A program made the translations under genes and the position numbers. Shown here piece after piece: positions 1 to 10,057 of a DNA stretch of 64,000 bases. Source of the DNA: Lichina pygmaea. Taxonomy: Eukaryota > Ascomycota > Lichinomycetes > Lichinales > Lichinaceae. The stretch spans positions 1,798,001 through 1,862,000 of the forward strand of contig OY730173.1 of NCBI GenBank assembly GCA_963422465.1. Direction: 5' to 3'. Every line of letters begins with the position of its first letter. Positions within the stretch are counted from its first letter, which is position 1. Below the pieces are notes generated by a model. That model was not told where the DNA came from and did no database searches. It was given only the letters and a program-made list of their open reading frames with translations.

Positions 1-127
1 TCCGGACGCCTTGTACGTACCCGTAATTAAACGGAACGTGGGTGGAAACTGGACTACGTCCCGTACTCGTAAACACTTTACGAGGTGGGTAACGGATACA
101 ATGTTGCAGGAGTACAGGCGAGATTTG

Positions 128-222
128 GTTGCAGAGCCGTACTGTAGTATCAGAATTCTCGAGATATCTAGGGTGAGTCGGTGGCTCAAACTGATTTCTG
201 AGCTTACTAATAGTACGTACTG
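128..222 (+). repeat. Dispersed repeat, copy A (inverted mate near 38500-38610)
   Basis: The block runs from the GCAGAGCCG segment through TCAGAATTCTCGAG and GGGTGAGTCGGTGGCTCA to GCTTACTAATAGTA. It recurs in inverted orientation around 38500-38610, with small insertions and substitutions. Weaker similarity continues about 30-40 bases upstream (GGAGTACA region). No coding capacity. It is probably a remnant of a short nonautonomous element. Confidence 0.7.
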
Positions 223-505
223 TACGTACGGAAGATACTTACGTAAAAATTACTGCTGCAACGTTATTGTGGCCACATCCCACACCACACACCAGAGGTG
301 AGTGCTAAAGTACGTATGTACTCAGTACACATCGCGAGATGAGGTCATGTGATTCGATTACCTCATCAAGAAGCACTGCTTAGTACATACGTAAATGCTC
401 CGATGCTACTTCCGTACGTATGTACGTACATACGTACGTACGTGCGGTACGGAAGTACCCCATACTCCGTACCTCGAAACTTACCTCGTCCTCCCGAAAG
501 TGTGA

Positions 506-1017
506 TCGGACAATTACTGTACCTCGGTACCCCCCACTATGCACGTATATCACTTCCGTGCCCCCTCTTACAGTACTTCAATGTCCCCCCGCATAAATCA
601 GTACATGCACTTTGCCAAGCCACACCATATAAAGCTAGGTATTTCTTCGAGTCCAGCACAGTTTGAGCTTCATAAGTCCTGGAGGTATCACACAGCATAC
701 ATTCTTCAGTCGCAAATTTTTTTTTTAGTCGCATCTAATACCTCACTCTCTGTCTGTAAAGCCAAATTTCATTTTTGACTTCATATAGGGCATTTTCGGT
801 GGTGTGGGGACTTCGTCAGCAGTGTGGAGTTGGCCGGTCGGTGGGTTGATGCTCCAAAAGTTAAGTAGTACATACGTACTTAGTTCTTCTACGCAGTAAT
901 ACGTAAGTTTTACTACCAAACTAGAAGTATCTGTGCTAAGCGAGGGGGGCATGGAAGTAAGAGGGGGCCACCGAAGTAAGATACGTGCATAGAGGGGGTA
1001 CCGGAGCAATTGTCCGA
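506..1017. repeat. Foldback (long inverted repeat) element, about 0.5 kb
   Basis: The sequence at about 506-595 recurs as its reverse complement at about 940-1017. Shared blocks include CGGACAATT, CGGTACCCCC, TATGCACGTAT and GCCCCCTCTTAC, in the same order. The roughly 340-base centre has no reading frame of note and includes a T-rich run near 717-726. The structure fits a MITE or foldback element whose arms have diverged. I could not fix its outer ends or a target duplication. Confidence 0.65.
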
Positions 1018-1293
1018 AGTTTGATTGACCTCCTGAACCGTGCATCGCTGCTGCTCATACCGGTAGCTCTGACGTAGCTCTCACTTCCACTACCGGTGGT
1101 CTCGTCAAGAGGCAGTGACGGCTACAGCTCTTCGAAGAAGACCTCCAAGACCCATGAACGAACGTCTTTCGTCACCGTCGCCTCATATTGAAGTTGGCCA
1201 GAGGCTTCTCTCCAACCCCGCCAAGGACGGAGTTGTCAGCCAGCATAGGAGGGATAACCGCCAGCATCGGGACGCATCGTCGTTCTCGGCAGG

Positions 1294-4200
1294 ATGCAGA
1301 CTACCATACCATACCGCCTGCTGCGGCGCCAGCAGGGATATCACTCGGGCCGTGCCTCGGTGTCTGGCGTCTACGGTGTCCAATCGTGGGTCGAAGATCT
1401 GGACATCGTCAACGAGCTTCCTGGACACACTGGCTGCGTCAATGCACTGTCGTGAGTGGACCCTTCGACGTACGATGACCATTGTGCCGCTGCGTTCGGA
1501 TTCATGCGAGCTCTCCCTCCAAGATCTACAGCCAGCTGATGATGTCGCAGTTGGTCGCGCTCAGGAAGGCTGCTCGCCTCCGGCTCGGACGATCTCCACG
1601 TCAACATCCACTCGTACCAGCCAGACGAGTCGACGGCACCGTTCAAGCTAGCCACGTCCGTCTCCACCGGCCACACGTCCAACATCTTCTCCGTCAAGTT
1701 CATGCCCCACTCGAACGACCGTACCGTGGTCAGCTGCGCCGGCGACGGCGACGTGCGCGTCTTCGACGTCGAAAGCCCCGGAAGCTCCACCATCCCCTCG
1801 GCCCAGGCCGGCTCGGACCACCGTCGCCTCGGCCTGAACACGCTTTACGACGGCGTCCGCCACCTGGGCGAGGCCGATACCAACTGCCGCGTGTATCGCT
1901 CCCACCTCGACCGGGTCAAGCGCATCGTCACCGAGGCGTCACCGCACCTGTTCCTGACCTGCTCCGAGGACGGCGAGGTGCGGCAGTGGGACCTCAGACA
2001 GCCATCGTTGGCTTATCCTCCGCCTGCTGGCGGTCGGGGCTTCTTGGCCGCACGTCGCTCGCCCGCGGATGCCGCCGCCGCCGCCGACGTGCCGCCGCCG
2101 CTGATCTCGTATGCGCGCTACCATCTGGACCTCAACACCATCTCCTGCTCCGCCGCTCAGCCCCACTACATCGCTCTGGGAGGTGCACATCTCCACTGCT
2201 TCCTGCACGACCGGCGCATGCTGGGCCGCGACCTGGTCCGGGAGCGGGGCGCCCCCGCGGCCGGCTCGAGCCGAGCCGATCACCGTCGCCAAGACGAGCA
2301 GAGGGACCAGGCGACCCAGTGCGTCCGGCGCTTTGCGCCCGACGGCGTCAAGACGATGAAGCGAACCGACAACGGACACATCACGGCCTGCAAGATCAGC
2401 GACTACAACCCCAACGAGATGGTCGTGAGCTGGTCGGGCGACAAGATATACAGCTTCGACCTGGTCCGGAGCCCCGACGTCGGCTCGGCCGGGCCGACGA
2501 CGCGCTCGGCCGCCTTGGGCCGAGGCGCCGGCGACAGTCGCCTTCGCCTTCGCGAATCGCGCGTCAGGAAGCGGAAGAGGGAGAAGACCGGCTCGGACGG
2601 CTCCGGGGGCGAGAGAAGGAGAGCGGGGGGCTCGAGGCCGAGGTCGAGATCGAGCCGCTCGAGCGCCGACCCCGACGGTGATCTCGCCCTCCGCGTCCGC
2701 TACGGCAACGGCCAGACGGAGGACATTCCGATCTGGGAGAGGCCCGAGGTCGGACGGACCCTGTCGAGCGACAGGCACCTGCAGGCCTACGACGTTGCCC
2801 GCGCCGTGCTCAGGATCCGGAAGGAGCTTTTCGACCTCAGGAGTCGCAGGAGATCGGCCTCGGCGACGACGGCGACGACATCGTCGTCGTCGTCGTCGTC
2901 CCGTTCGGAAGACGACAGGAGGCCGTTCAGCGTCGCGCTCCGCCACGCCGCCGCGTACCTCCCGATCGTCGACGAGCTCATCCGCACCTGGCGCTATCCC
3001 GTCAACCCGACCGCGGAGGAGGTGAACCTGCAACGACGCATGCGTCGTGGCCGGGAGTCGACGTACCGCTTCGTCCAAGCGGCCGGAACGGCGGCGCGCG
3101 TCCTCGGCGGCCGACTTCGCGCCGCCGGCGGTGAAGAGAACTCGGCTTTGTATCACTTTCGCCGCGTCGCCTTCGCCACGGACCGCGGCGGTCCGTTGGA
3201 GCGGTCCGACTACTTCTCGTACGACTTCCTCCGGGCCATCTTCGCCTGGCTCGACGGTGGGCGCGACGGGCTGCTGGAGGCTTTCACGGCCTCTGTGACC
3301 GATCGGCCCAACCATCGCCGCTGTCCGATCCCCCCAGGCAGCGATCTACGAGCGCTGGACGATATCCTGATTCCCTACCTGCTTGACCTCGCCGGCGACC
3401 GCGCCATCGTGTACGTCAACCCGTCGCGGTTCGAGAGAGACGAGCCCGAGACGGTGTTCGAGACCGAGAGGGCTGCCGTCACGACGTTCGGTCGTGCGGT
3501 CGCCTTCCCGCTGGACGACGCCGCTCGACCCGCTCCAACCGACATCGCGGGTCCGAGCAGCGCTGCCCCCGCCGGATTCCATCCCCGGGTACTCGAAGAT
3601 CGGCAGACGGCAACGCGCTTCTGGGCGCTCAAGGTGGCGCGTGGCGTCCTGACGAATGCCGCCGAGGACATCAACTCGACCTTCGTCGTCCACGCCTTCG
3701 GCGCTCTGGAGCGGATGTCGGAAGAGGAGGCTAGGTTCCTGGAGGTGGACGTTGATCCCGGTCGCGGGCGAGCGTCTCGGGACTCGGAGGTGCCGGCTGT
3801 GACGGGGACGCGGACGGCGGAGGCCGAGGACGGACCACAGGATACGCCAAACCCTGCGCCACACCCCAGGCGTTTGGCTTACCGTCTCGACCTCGAAGAT
3901 TGGAGCGACGACGACAGCTCCATGTCGATCGACGAAGCCGAGGATACGGCCACGGAGCGCGAGGAAAGCAGCGGCAGCAGCAGCGAGGACGGCGGCGGCG
4001 GTGACAGTCACGACGACGACAGCTCTGACGTGGGCGATCCTATCGCGGAAGAGGAAGAACAGGCATATCAAGCAGAGGCGCGACAGTTCTTCTGGGCTAC
4101 GACCATGGACCGCAACTTCCTGCGTACGCGGGTCGAGGCAGACGTCCCCTGCAGTTCTCACACCAGGACCTACGATGGCCATTGCAACATCGAGACGGTC

Positions 4201-5164
4201 AAGGATGTCAATTTCTGCGGGCTGCGAGACGAGTACGTCGTCAGCGGCAGCGACGGCGGACAATTTTTCATCTGGGACAAGAGGACGTCGTACATCGTGA
4301 ATGTGCTGCAAGGAGACGAAGACGTCGTCAACGTCATCCAAGGTGAGGCTCGAGTGCGACGAAGCCGTCGTAGAAGGAAGCTGACGCTCCCTCCCTCCTC
4401 CAGGCCACCCCTACGAGCCGATGCTAGCGGTGTCCGGCATGGATCATACCATCAAGATCTTCTCCCCCGACAGACGCGCACAGTACGAGGCACGGAGCGG
4501 TATCAACGTTGCCGACGGCGGCTCGAAGAGGCGCCAGCGGCCTCGCAGATTCTGGCGTTCGTTTGAGCCCGACCGGAGAGATGCCGAGCACGCCGCCGAA
4601 CCGGACGCGGGGGAGGATCGGCTCGAGCGGGACGGGCGCGGACGCGGACGGGCTTCCGTCACCGCGGACCCTGCAGGAGATGACGCTCGGTCGACTACCG
4701 GGACGCGGAACGAGGACGGTGACGATGGCGGGGAGGTCGACGACGTCGAAGTTGACGTTGCCCTTGTCCCTGCAAGGAACGGCGGGCTACCGAGTCGACG
4801 GCGCCTGCAGGACCTGTACCAGATTGCAGCCCAAAACGAGCAACGACGACAGGGGGGCATGCATGACGCACGGTTGACGGTGAGTCTCCCATCTGTTGCC
4901 CCGTGTACCCTGCGTGGAATCATCTACCGTCGCCCGCCCACGATGAGAATGACGCCACTTACGTTTCAGCGATTATAGCGGGGGATGCTGGCTCAGCTAG
5001 CGGCGCGAATACGGGCACGACACGTCGACAATGCTGGCAACGCTGCCGAAGGCGGCGAGAACGAGGCCGGGACCGCAGCACCGCAGATGACCGGGGACAT
5101 GGAGCACATTATACTGGAGGAGAACTGCCGAGTACGTGATTGGCCGTCTCGACACTCCTACTAG
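1294..5164 (+). CDS. WD40-repeat DCAF/Iqw1-like protein
   Basis: Exons are 1294-1451, 1551-4342, 4404-4879 and 4979-5164, giving 1203 codons plus stop in continuous phase. Members of this family (S. pombe Iqw1, human DCAF6) are WD40 proteins thought to act as substrate receptors of CUL4-DDB1 ubiquitin ligase; that role is family knowledge. The N-terminal repeats are visible: PGHTGCVNALSWS, LLASGSDDLHV, TVVSCAGDGDVRVFD and LTCSEDGEVRQWDLR, followed by HITACKISDYNPNEMVVSWS. A long charged, low-complexity insert (about residues 400-880) separates them from the last repeats (VVSGSDGGQFFIWDK, LAVSGMDHTIKIFSP). The tail ends in MLAQLAARIRARH and a HIILEENCR block, matching fungal members. The start is the first ATG in frame with exon 1; a further upstream exon cannot be excluded. 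The last acceptor (ATTATAG at 4978) is chosen on phase. Confidence 0.86.
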
Positions 5165-5984
5165 GGAGTGCTCTCCTTCGAGCAGGCTCGGATTCATTTC
5201 GCAGGAGGCTAACAACGGACGGTGGCGTCTCCAGGTCATTTAGTTTGGACCAAGCGTTTCCCTGCGGACGAGGCAAAGCAGTGACGAATAACGATTGAAG
5301 AAATGTCCACACCACTACCCTGCCCTACCCTACCCTACCCTACTCTGCCGTATTCCAAAAAGACCTCCACATCTCAGCAACGACGATCAATTGATCAACG
5401 ACTCCAGTGCCGCAGACTTACAACCATCGTCATGAACTTGATCCATCTCGTAGCCGCCGCAAGAGTCCACGGAGAAATCATGTCGACAAGACTGGGCGCC
5501 CCGTCATGGTCCGTCAGACCACCGCCACACACCATCATAACCCCCCGCGCACCCATCCCCCATATCCCTACTCGTAGATAGCTACTGTATCCCCCGCACC
5601 CGCACCCGCACCCTCTTCGACTGATCCAGGCGTTCTCATCAGCATCGATACAATCGTCAACGTTCTCACGGGACCGTAACTGCACCCTCCCCTCACGGGC
5701 CCAGACTAACTACATAGAGTACAGTACATGGCCTGGACGATCGTAAGACCTCTCGTAAGTAGTAAAGAAAGATGGGCCGAGTCGCGTGTATGATGGTCAT
5801 GTTCAGAGGTTGAAAAAAACCTCCCCTCTACTCGTGCTGTACTGTACGAGTATTGCCCCTCCCCCCCCCCTTTTTTTTTTCTCCCCGCGGTGCCTAGGGC
5901 AGCTGTCCCAGACGGCGCCAAGGGCACGCTAAGGGGGCATCGTCTACTCGTAATTACAGTAGAGCGTTTTGTCTGGGGATAGCG

Positions 5985-6080
5985 TGCAAGGCACCATCGC
6001 ACCGTCCGAGGCACCGTCCAAGGCACCGTCCAAGGCGCCGTCCAAGGCGCCGTCTACGAGTAGGGCACCATCCAAGGCAA
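5985..6080 (+). repeat. 12-bp tandem repeat, CACCGTCCAAGG type
   Basis: About six imperfect tandem units of the CACCGTCCAAGG / CGCCGTCCAAGG type run through 5985-6080, interrupted by a TCTACGAGTAG unit. No coding role is apparent. Confidence 0.75.
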
Positions 6081-6169
6081 AGCGTGTAACAAGTACTGTC
6101 AAGCAGCGGCCCTCATACCGTACCGTACTGTACTGTACCCACACACACCACTGTGAAATACAGATGAAG

Positions 6170-6420
6170 GACGGACGTCGAGTGAACGCGGCCCTGGATG
6201 AAGATTGGATGTGGAATCTGCGTGGAGATGGATGTGGATCTCTGCGTGGAGATGGATGTGGAATCTGCGTGAAGACGGACAAGGATGAAGATGGACCTAG
6301 ATGAAGACAGACCTGGACGAAGATGAACGTTGGATCTGCGTGAAGATGAATGCGATTCTGCGTCGAGACGGACCTGGACGAAGGCAGACCTGGACGTACG
6401 TAGGTGAAGACGGACCTGGG
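6170..6420 (+). repeat. Imperfect tandem repeat, GATGTGGAATCTGCGTG type
   Basis: Units of about 24-30 bases built from GATGTGGAATCTGCGTGGA and GACGGACCTGGACGAAG repeat with substitutions along this stretch. The open frames across it are repetitive and lack normal gene signals, so I treat it as noncoding satellite-like DNA. Confidence 0.7.
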
Positions 6421-7029
6421 TGAAGATACTCCCTCCCTTACCTTTATTTACCTTCTTGGTATATAGCGTACATCCGTGCAGTAGGCCGGCCTGGTGGGGG
6501 TCAAAGGACCAATTACTGGATACTTATAGGATCTTGGTCAAGACGGCCAGATGCTAGACACGCTAATTGCTGTCGTCTCCTCTCGGGTCGAGGTTGATCC
6601 TTCGCCGGGGTCGATTGTTCGTCGGGGATAGTGATTACGGTACGTATCGCGAGTACGTAGAGGGTCGTTGCCCTTTTTACTGTACTGTAGTTGGCGTCCA
6701 CGGCGTCATACCGCGCCGGAGAGGGAGAGAGAGGAGGGGGGAGGGGAGGAGGAGAAGGGGGATGTATTCGGACTTTGGTCTGATAATCTATTGAACAGGC
6801 TGCGGGAACTTGAACAAGTACGCACTGTGCGGTAGCAAGACTTTCGTAGAGTAGGGGGATGTGGGCACGGTGGGGGACTAGGTAATCACAGTATGTCCCT
6901 GGCGGGAGAACGAGGGAGAGGGAGGGAGGGGGATGGGGAGGGGGGTGAGAGCGACGAGGGAATAGGCACGATGGATGTGGTAAGGTAAGCAGTGGTGAGG
7001 TAGCTCTTTGCGACTCGGCCACCAGAGGA

Positions 7030-7200
7030 CGGATGACGTAGGATCGAAGATTGAAGATCGAAGACCGAGGACAGAGGACAGAGGACAGAGGACGGTGGAC
7101 CGTTGACCATTGACCACTTACCATTGACCGACGACCGACGACCGTTGCCAATCGACCGTTGACCGTTGATCGTTGACTGACGACAGCAGACCGAGGACCG
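7030..7200 (+). repeat. GACCGTTGACC / GAGGACAGAGGACA tandem array
   Basis: Short units (GAAGACCGAGGACAGAGGACA, then GACCGTTGACCATTGACC and CGACGACCGACGACC) repeat almost without interruption. The array lies just downstream of the stop of the disordered-protein gene at 7253 and may fall in its 3' untranslated region. Confidence 0.7.
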
Positions 7201-7252
7201 TCACGGTCAATGCCCTGCAAGAGAGCACGTATACCGGCACCAAAGTCAGTTC

Positions 7253-10057
7253 TCACAGATCGACAAGAGGCGACGAAGGCGCCGGTGAAAGAAGCGGCGG
7301 AGAAGCAGTGAGTCGATCAAGCGCCGTCGTCCACGTGAGCTCTGTATCGAGGACTGCGTCGTCTTCCTTGTCCTCGTCGTCTTCCTGTCCGTGCTGTTCG
7401 CCAGTGGGGTGCTGTTCACCAGTGCGGTGCATGTCGCTAGGTAGATAGAAAGGACCGTCCTCGCCGGCACCGCCGTCAGGATCGCGCCGGCGTTTCTGCG
7501 GTATCTGCCCACCGCCCTGGCCTGACTCGCGAGTCCGACGTTCGGGCTCGGTTGCCATAGCATTGGACGCTGGCAGCGGATGCTGCTCCTCTCGGTGAGC
7601 GGCGTCGACGACGGGGCCTGGGTCGGCGGCGCTGCTCTGTCGCTGCATCTCTCGGAGGAGAGTTTGCCGGTGCGCCGCCAACTCGGATCTCACCCTGTCC
7701 ATCATAATCCGAGTGTGAAGCATGCTTGCCGCTCTAGGACTTTCGACGGCACCTGGGTGTGACCCGTTGTTCGGCTCGAGACTCGCAGACACGGTGTTCG
7801 ATGCCATGCCGATTGCCCCTCCTGTCAGGTCCCTGTTGCCCGGTGCCAGCCCGTCCGCGGGTTGTCGGTTGCCTAGAGTGGAGTGCTGGTGTACATGCAT
7901 CGGCCCAGACCCAGAGAGATCGACCGCTTCAATCCCATCGAGGCTGTGCAAGGTTCCGCTTTCGATGGTCATCCTCGGGGTACCTGTCTCAGTGGTGCCC
8001 CTATTCGTCTGAGATGGACGCGCCTCAGGAAAAGCAGAAACATGACCAAGTGGTGCATCGTCATCCTCGGACGAGCCTTCAAACTCCATGAAGCTTCCCT
8101 CCTCCTCCTCCTCACGCACTTGGCTATCATCCTCACTCTTTATACGATGGCCAATGTCGTCGTCAGCCCCATAAATATCGTCGTACAGCCCGAACGTTGG
8201 CGCGTCCGACACCGGCTCGGATTTAATGTCCGGTTGCTGTCTGCTCTCTCGATCGACGGACGAGCGCGGAGCAGCCTGGCGATGGCTCTGCTCTCCCAAG
8301 CGCGTATCCTCGGCGATAACACGGGATTGATCTGCTGATGTCTGCACACGAGCCGCGGCTGGAACACCGTGGCCATTCACTCCCTTGACCAGAATGGATT
8401 GCGCATCATCGCTGCTCTCTGGCTCCTCTTTGATGGCAGGCTCCTGCTCTGTTCCAGGATCGACGTGTCCGACCTGACGAGTCTCCGGACCCCGCCCTCG
8501 CAAGACCAGCGGCTTGCCATGGTTCCACCAACGCCCCAGCAACGCCTGTGCTGCCCGATGTCGTTCCTCTTCCCTAGCCGCTTCGGCCGCCGCAAACATT
8601 CTCTCCTCCTCTCTCTCCGCCTCCGCCTCCTCCCATTCGCGGTCGTGCTCTCCGTCGCCATCCGCGTCGCGAATCCACCGGGTCGAGATACCACCACGGA
8701 TCTGCTGCGTTCCGACTATGTCGTCGCCGTTCATCTCATTCCGTCTGTCATTTTCATCGGCATCGACGTCGGAGTCCATTCCCATCGCCTCTGTGTCTGG
8801 CAACGACATGAAACTCGGCGCGGCGCCGCCAACTGACGCAGCGTCTTGCTGATACCGTCTGTAGTCCCTTGGCGGCGATTCTTCGTCGGCGTACTCGTCG
8901 CCGTCCTCTCCTGGCACCGCCATTCCCATCTGGTCAAGCCAGCTGCGCACCGCATCGCTTTTACGGCTATCGTCCCACCGCATAGGCGTCTTCGTCGGAG
9001 CATTGGGCTTCGCGGTGCGAAAATTCGGATGAAGCTTGCCGTAGGCATCGCGCTGGTGAAGAGGAATGGTTCTGGATGGCCGCCGGCCGCGATGCTGAGA
9101 CTTCCCTCGCCCCTTATCATCCTTGAACGCCGATTGAGCTCCACCCGGGGGACGCCTCGATCCGGGCGTGGCGCGGCCCCTTCGCCGTGAGCTCGCTCTG
9201 CCAGTAGAGCCACGCCCAGGCTCTCGTGCCAATGGATCCAGCTGCAATCCAGCCTCCGCCATCTTGATCTGCAGCATGGTTTCTGCGATGGCTTCATCGG
9301 CCGTCTGTTCCTCCTGGAGCCACAGCGACCGATCGTGGCTCGCAGGGTTGCGGAACTCATCGCCGAGAGAATCGATGAGTCCTGCCCATCGCAACTTCCG
9401 CCTCTCCCTCTCTCTTTGGAGAGCCGCTAGATGGACCTTGAGGGGGTGGTCTGGTGGGAGCGGACCGTTGGCCGGACGAGCTTGCGCTGCTGTCGTGGGC
9501 CGCACAGTAGGGATCACGTCCGCCGCACGACTCTCAGCAGTCGTCACTCGTCCTGAAGTAGCCGCCACCCCGCCTCGAGCTGATCCGGGCTGCAAATCTT
9601 GGCCCCCGAATTGCCATGAAAGGCCCGGAGGTGGAGTGACCTGCCGCGGTCTGTCGGAGGACGCATCGGAAGGAGAGTCAGACTCGTCGCCACGGTTCCC
9701 GTCAAACTCTCGCCTTGGACCAATGGCCAGCTTCTCAAAGCGGCTCAACCTGAGTCGCTTCCTGTCGTGACCAAGCTCCCGCTTTACCTCGACGCGTTCC
9801 TTGGGTCTGACAGGCAGAGTCGCATCACCAGATCCAATCCTCTGGCCCGGGCCATCGGCGGAACTGAGATTAACTGTAGCAGCAGGAGTCTGTACCGGCC
9901 TCCAGTGGCCTCGTTGACGCCTGATTGGAGCGACCTCTTCGCTACCTCCTCCCCAGCCTTCGGTGTCGGACTCTGCCACGGGCCTGCTCCTTTTCCGAAT
10001 CCTTGGCAGTTGGGCCATACTGATGGCACCGGGAACCGGTGACCTTGGTCTCCACAT
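7253..10057 (-). CDS. Unidentified disordered protein with four SUMO-type motifs
   Basis: A single uninterrupted frame of 934 codons begins at ATG 10057. I do not recognise the family. The protein is mostly polar and probably disordered. A basic N-terminus (RKRSRP) is followed by a basic patch near residue 95 (GHDRKRLRLSRFEKLA). A helical, possibly coiled-coil stretch lies at about 215-275 (LAALQRERERRKLRW, then DEAIAETMLQIKMAEAG), a basic Gly/Arg stretch at about 285-320, and an Ala/Glu-rich helix near 480-510 (REEERMFAAAEAAREEER). Four psi-K-x-E SUMO consensus sites are visible: VKRE (about 90), IKEEPESSDD (about 540), IKSEP (about 610) and IKSED (about 638); three are followed by acidic or phosphorylatable residues. 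A basic KRRRDPD cluster lies near the C-terminus. These features suggest a nuclear protein, by inference only. Upstream exons cannot be ruled out. Confidence 0.72.
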   Translation of the reverse strand: MWRPRSPVPGAISMAQLPRIRKRSRPVAESDTEGWGGGSEEVAPIRRQRGHWRPVQTPAATVNLSSADGPGQRIGSGDATLPVRPKERVEVKRELGHDRKRLRLSRFEKLAIGPRREFDGNRGDESDSPSDASSDRPRQVTPPPGLSWQFGGQDLQPGSARGGVAATSGRVTTAESRAADVIPTVRPTTAAQARPANGPLPPDHPLKVHLAALQRERERRKLRWAGLIDSLGDEFRNPASHDRSLWLQEEQTADEAIAETMLQIKMAEAGLQLDPLAREPGRGSTGRASSRRRGRATPGSRRPPGGAQSAFKDDKGRGKSQHRGRRPSRTIPLHQRDAYGKLHPNFRTAKPNAPTKTPMRWDDSRKSDAVRSWLDQMGMAVPGEDGDEYADEESPPRDYRRYQQDAASVGGAAPSFMSLPDTEAMGMDSDVDADENDRRNEMNGDDIVGTQQIRGGISTRWIRDADGDGEHDREWEEAEAEREEERMFAAAEAAREEERHRAAQALLGRWWNHGKPLVLRGRGPETRQVGHVDPGTEQEPAIKEEPESSDDAQSILVKGVNGHGVPAAARVQTSADQSRVIAEDTRLGEQSHRQAAPRSSVDRESRQQPDIKSEPVSDAPTFGLYDDIYGADDDIGHRIKSEDDSQVREEEEEGSFMEFEGSSEDDDAPLGHVSAFPEARPSQTNRGTTETGTPRMTIESGTLHSLDGIEAVDLSGSGPMHVHQHSTLGNRQPADGLAPGNRDLTGGAIGMASNTVSASLEPNNGSHPGAVESPRAASMLHTRIMMDRVRSELAAHRQTLLREMQRQSSAADPGPVVDAAHREEQHPLPASNAMATEPERRTRESGQGGGQIPQKRRRDPDGGAGEDGPFYLPSDMHRTGEQHPTGEQHGQEDDEDKEDDAVLDTELTWTTALDRLTASPPLLSPAPSSPLVDL

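Larger units (their letters stand above)
1..1293. other. Repeat-rich intergenic DNA, no gene seen
   Basis: No reading frame here looks coding. The stretch is rich in GTAC and TACGTA palindromes (for example around 415-442) and holds a foldback repeat (about 506-1017) and a dispersed repeat (about 128-222), both listed separately. The 5' untranslated region and promoter of the WD40 gene that starts at 1294 must lie in the last few hundred bases, but I see no clear core promoter element. Confidence 0.6.
5165..7252. other. Intergenic region with degenerate simple repeats
   Basis: I see no supportable gene. The stretch contains a (CCCTA)n run near 5317-5342, a 12-base repeat block at about 5985-6080, G/A-rich imperfect tandem repeats at about 6170-6420, purine runs near 6715-6765 and 6905-6960, and a GACCGTTGACC-type tandem array at about 7030-7200. 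The repeats account for the apparent open frames here, which translate to repetitive Ser/Pro strings. The lower end abuts the stop codon of the minus-strand gene at 7253. Confidence 0.6.

Noticed and set aside
1482-2681. 399-codon plus-strand frame overlapping the WD40 gene
   Set aside because: Arg/Pro-rich translation typical of an off-frame reading of GC-rich DNA; the true frame has WD40 motifs.
1939-3315. 458-codon minus-strand frame
   Set aside because: It lies antisense to the WD40 gene and has no motif; it is a GC-rich shadow.
5303-5345. (CCCTA)n run as a telomere-like sequence
   Set aside because: The unit is CCCTA, not the CCCTAA of fungal telomeres, the run is short, and genes continue on both sides.
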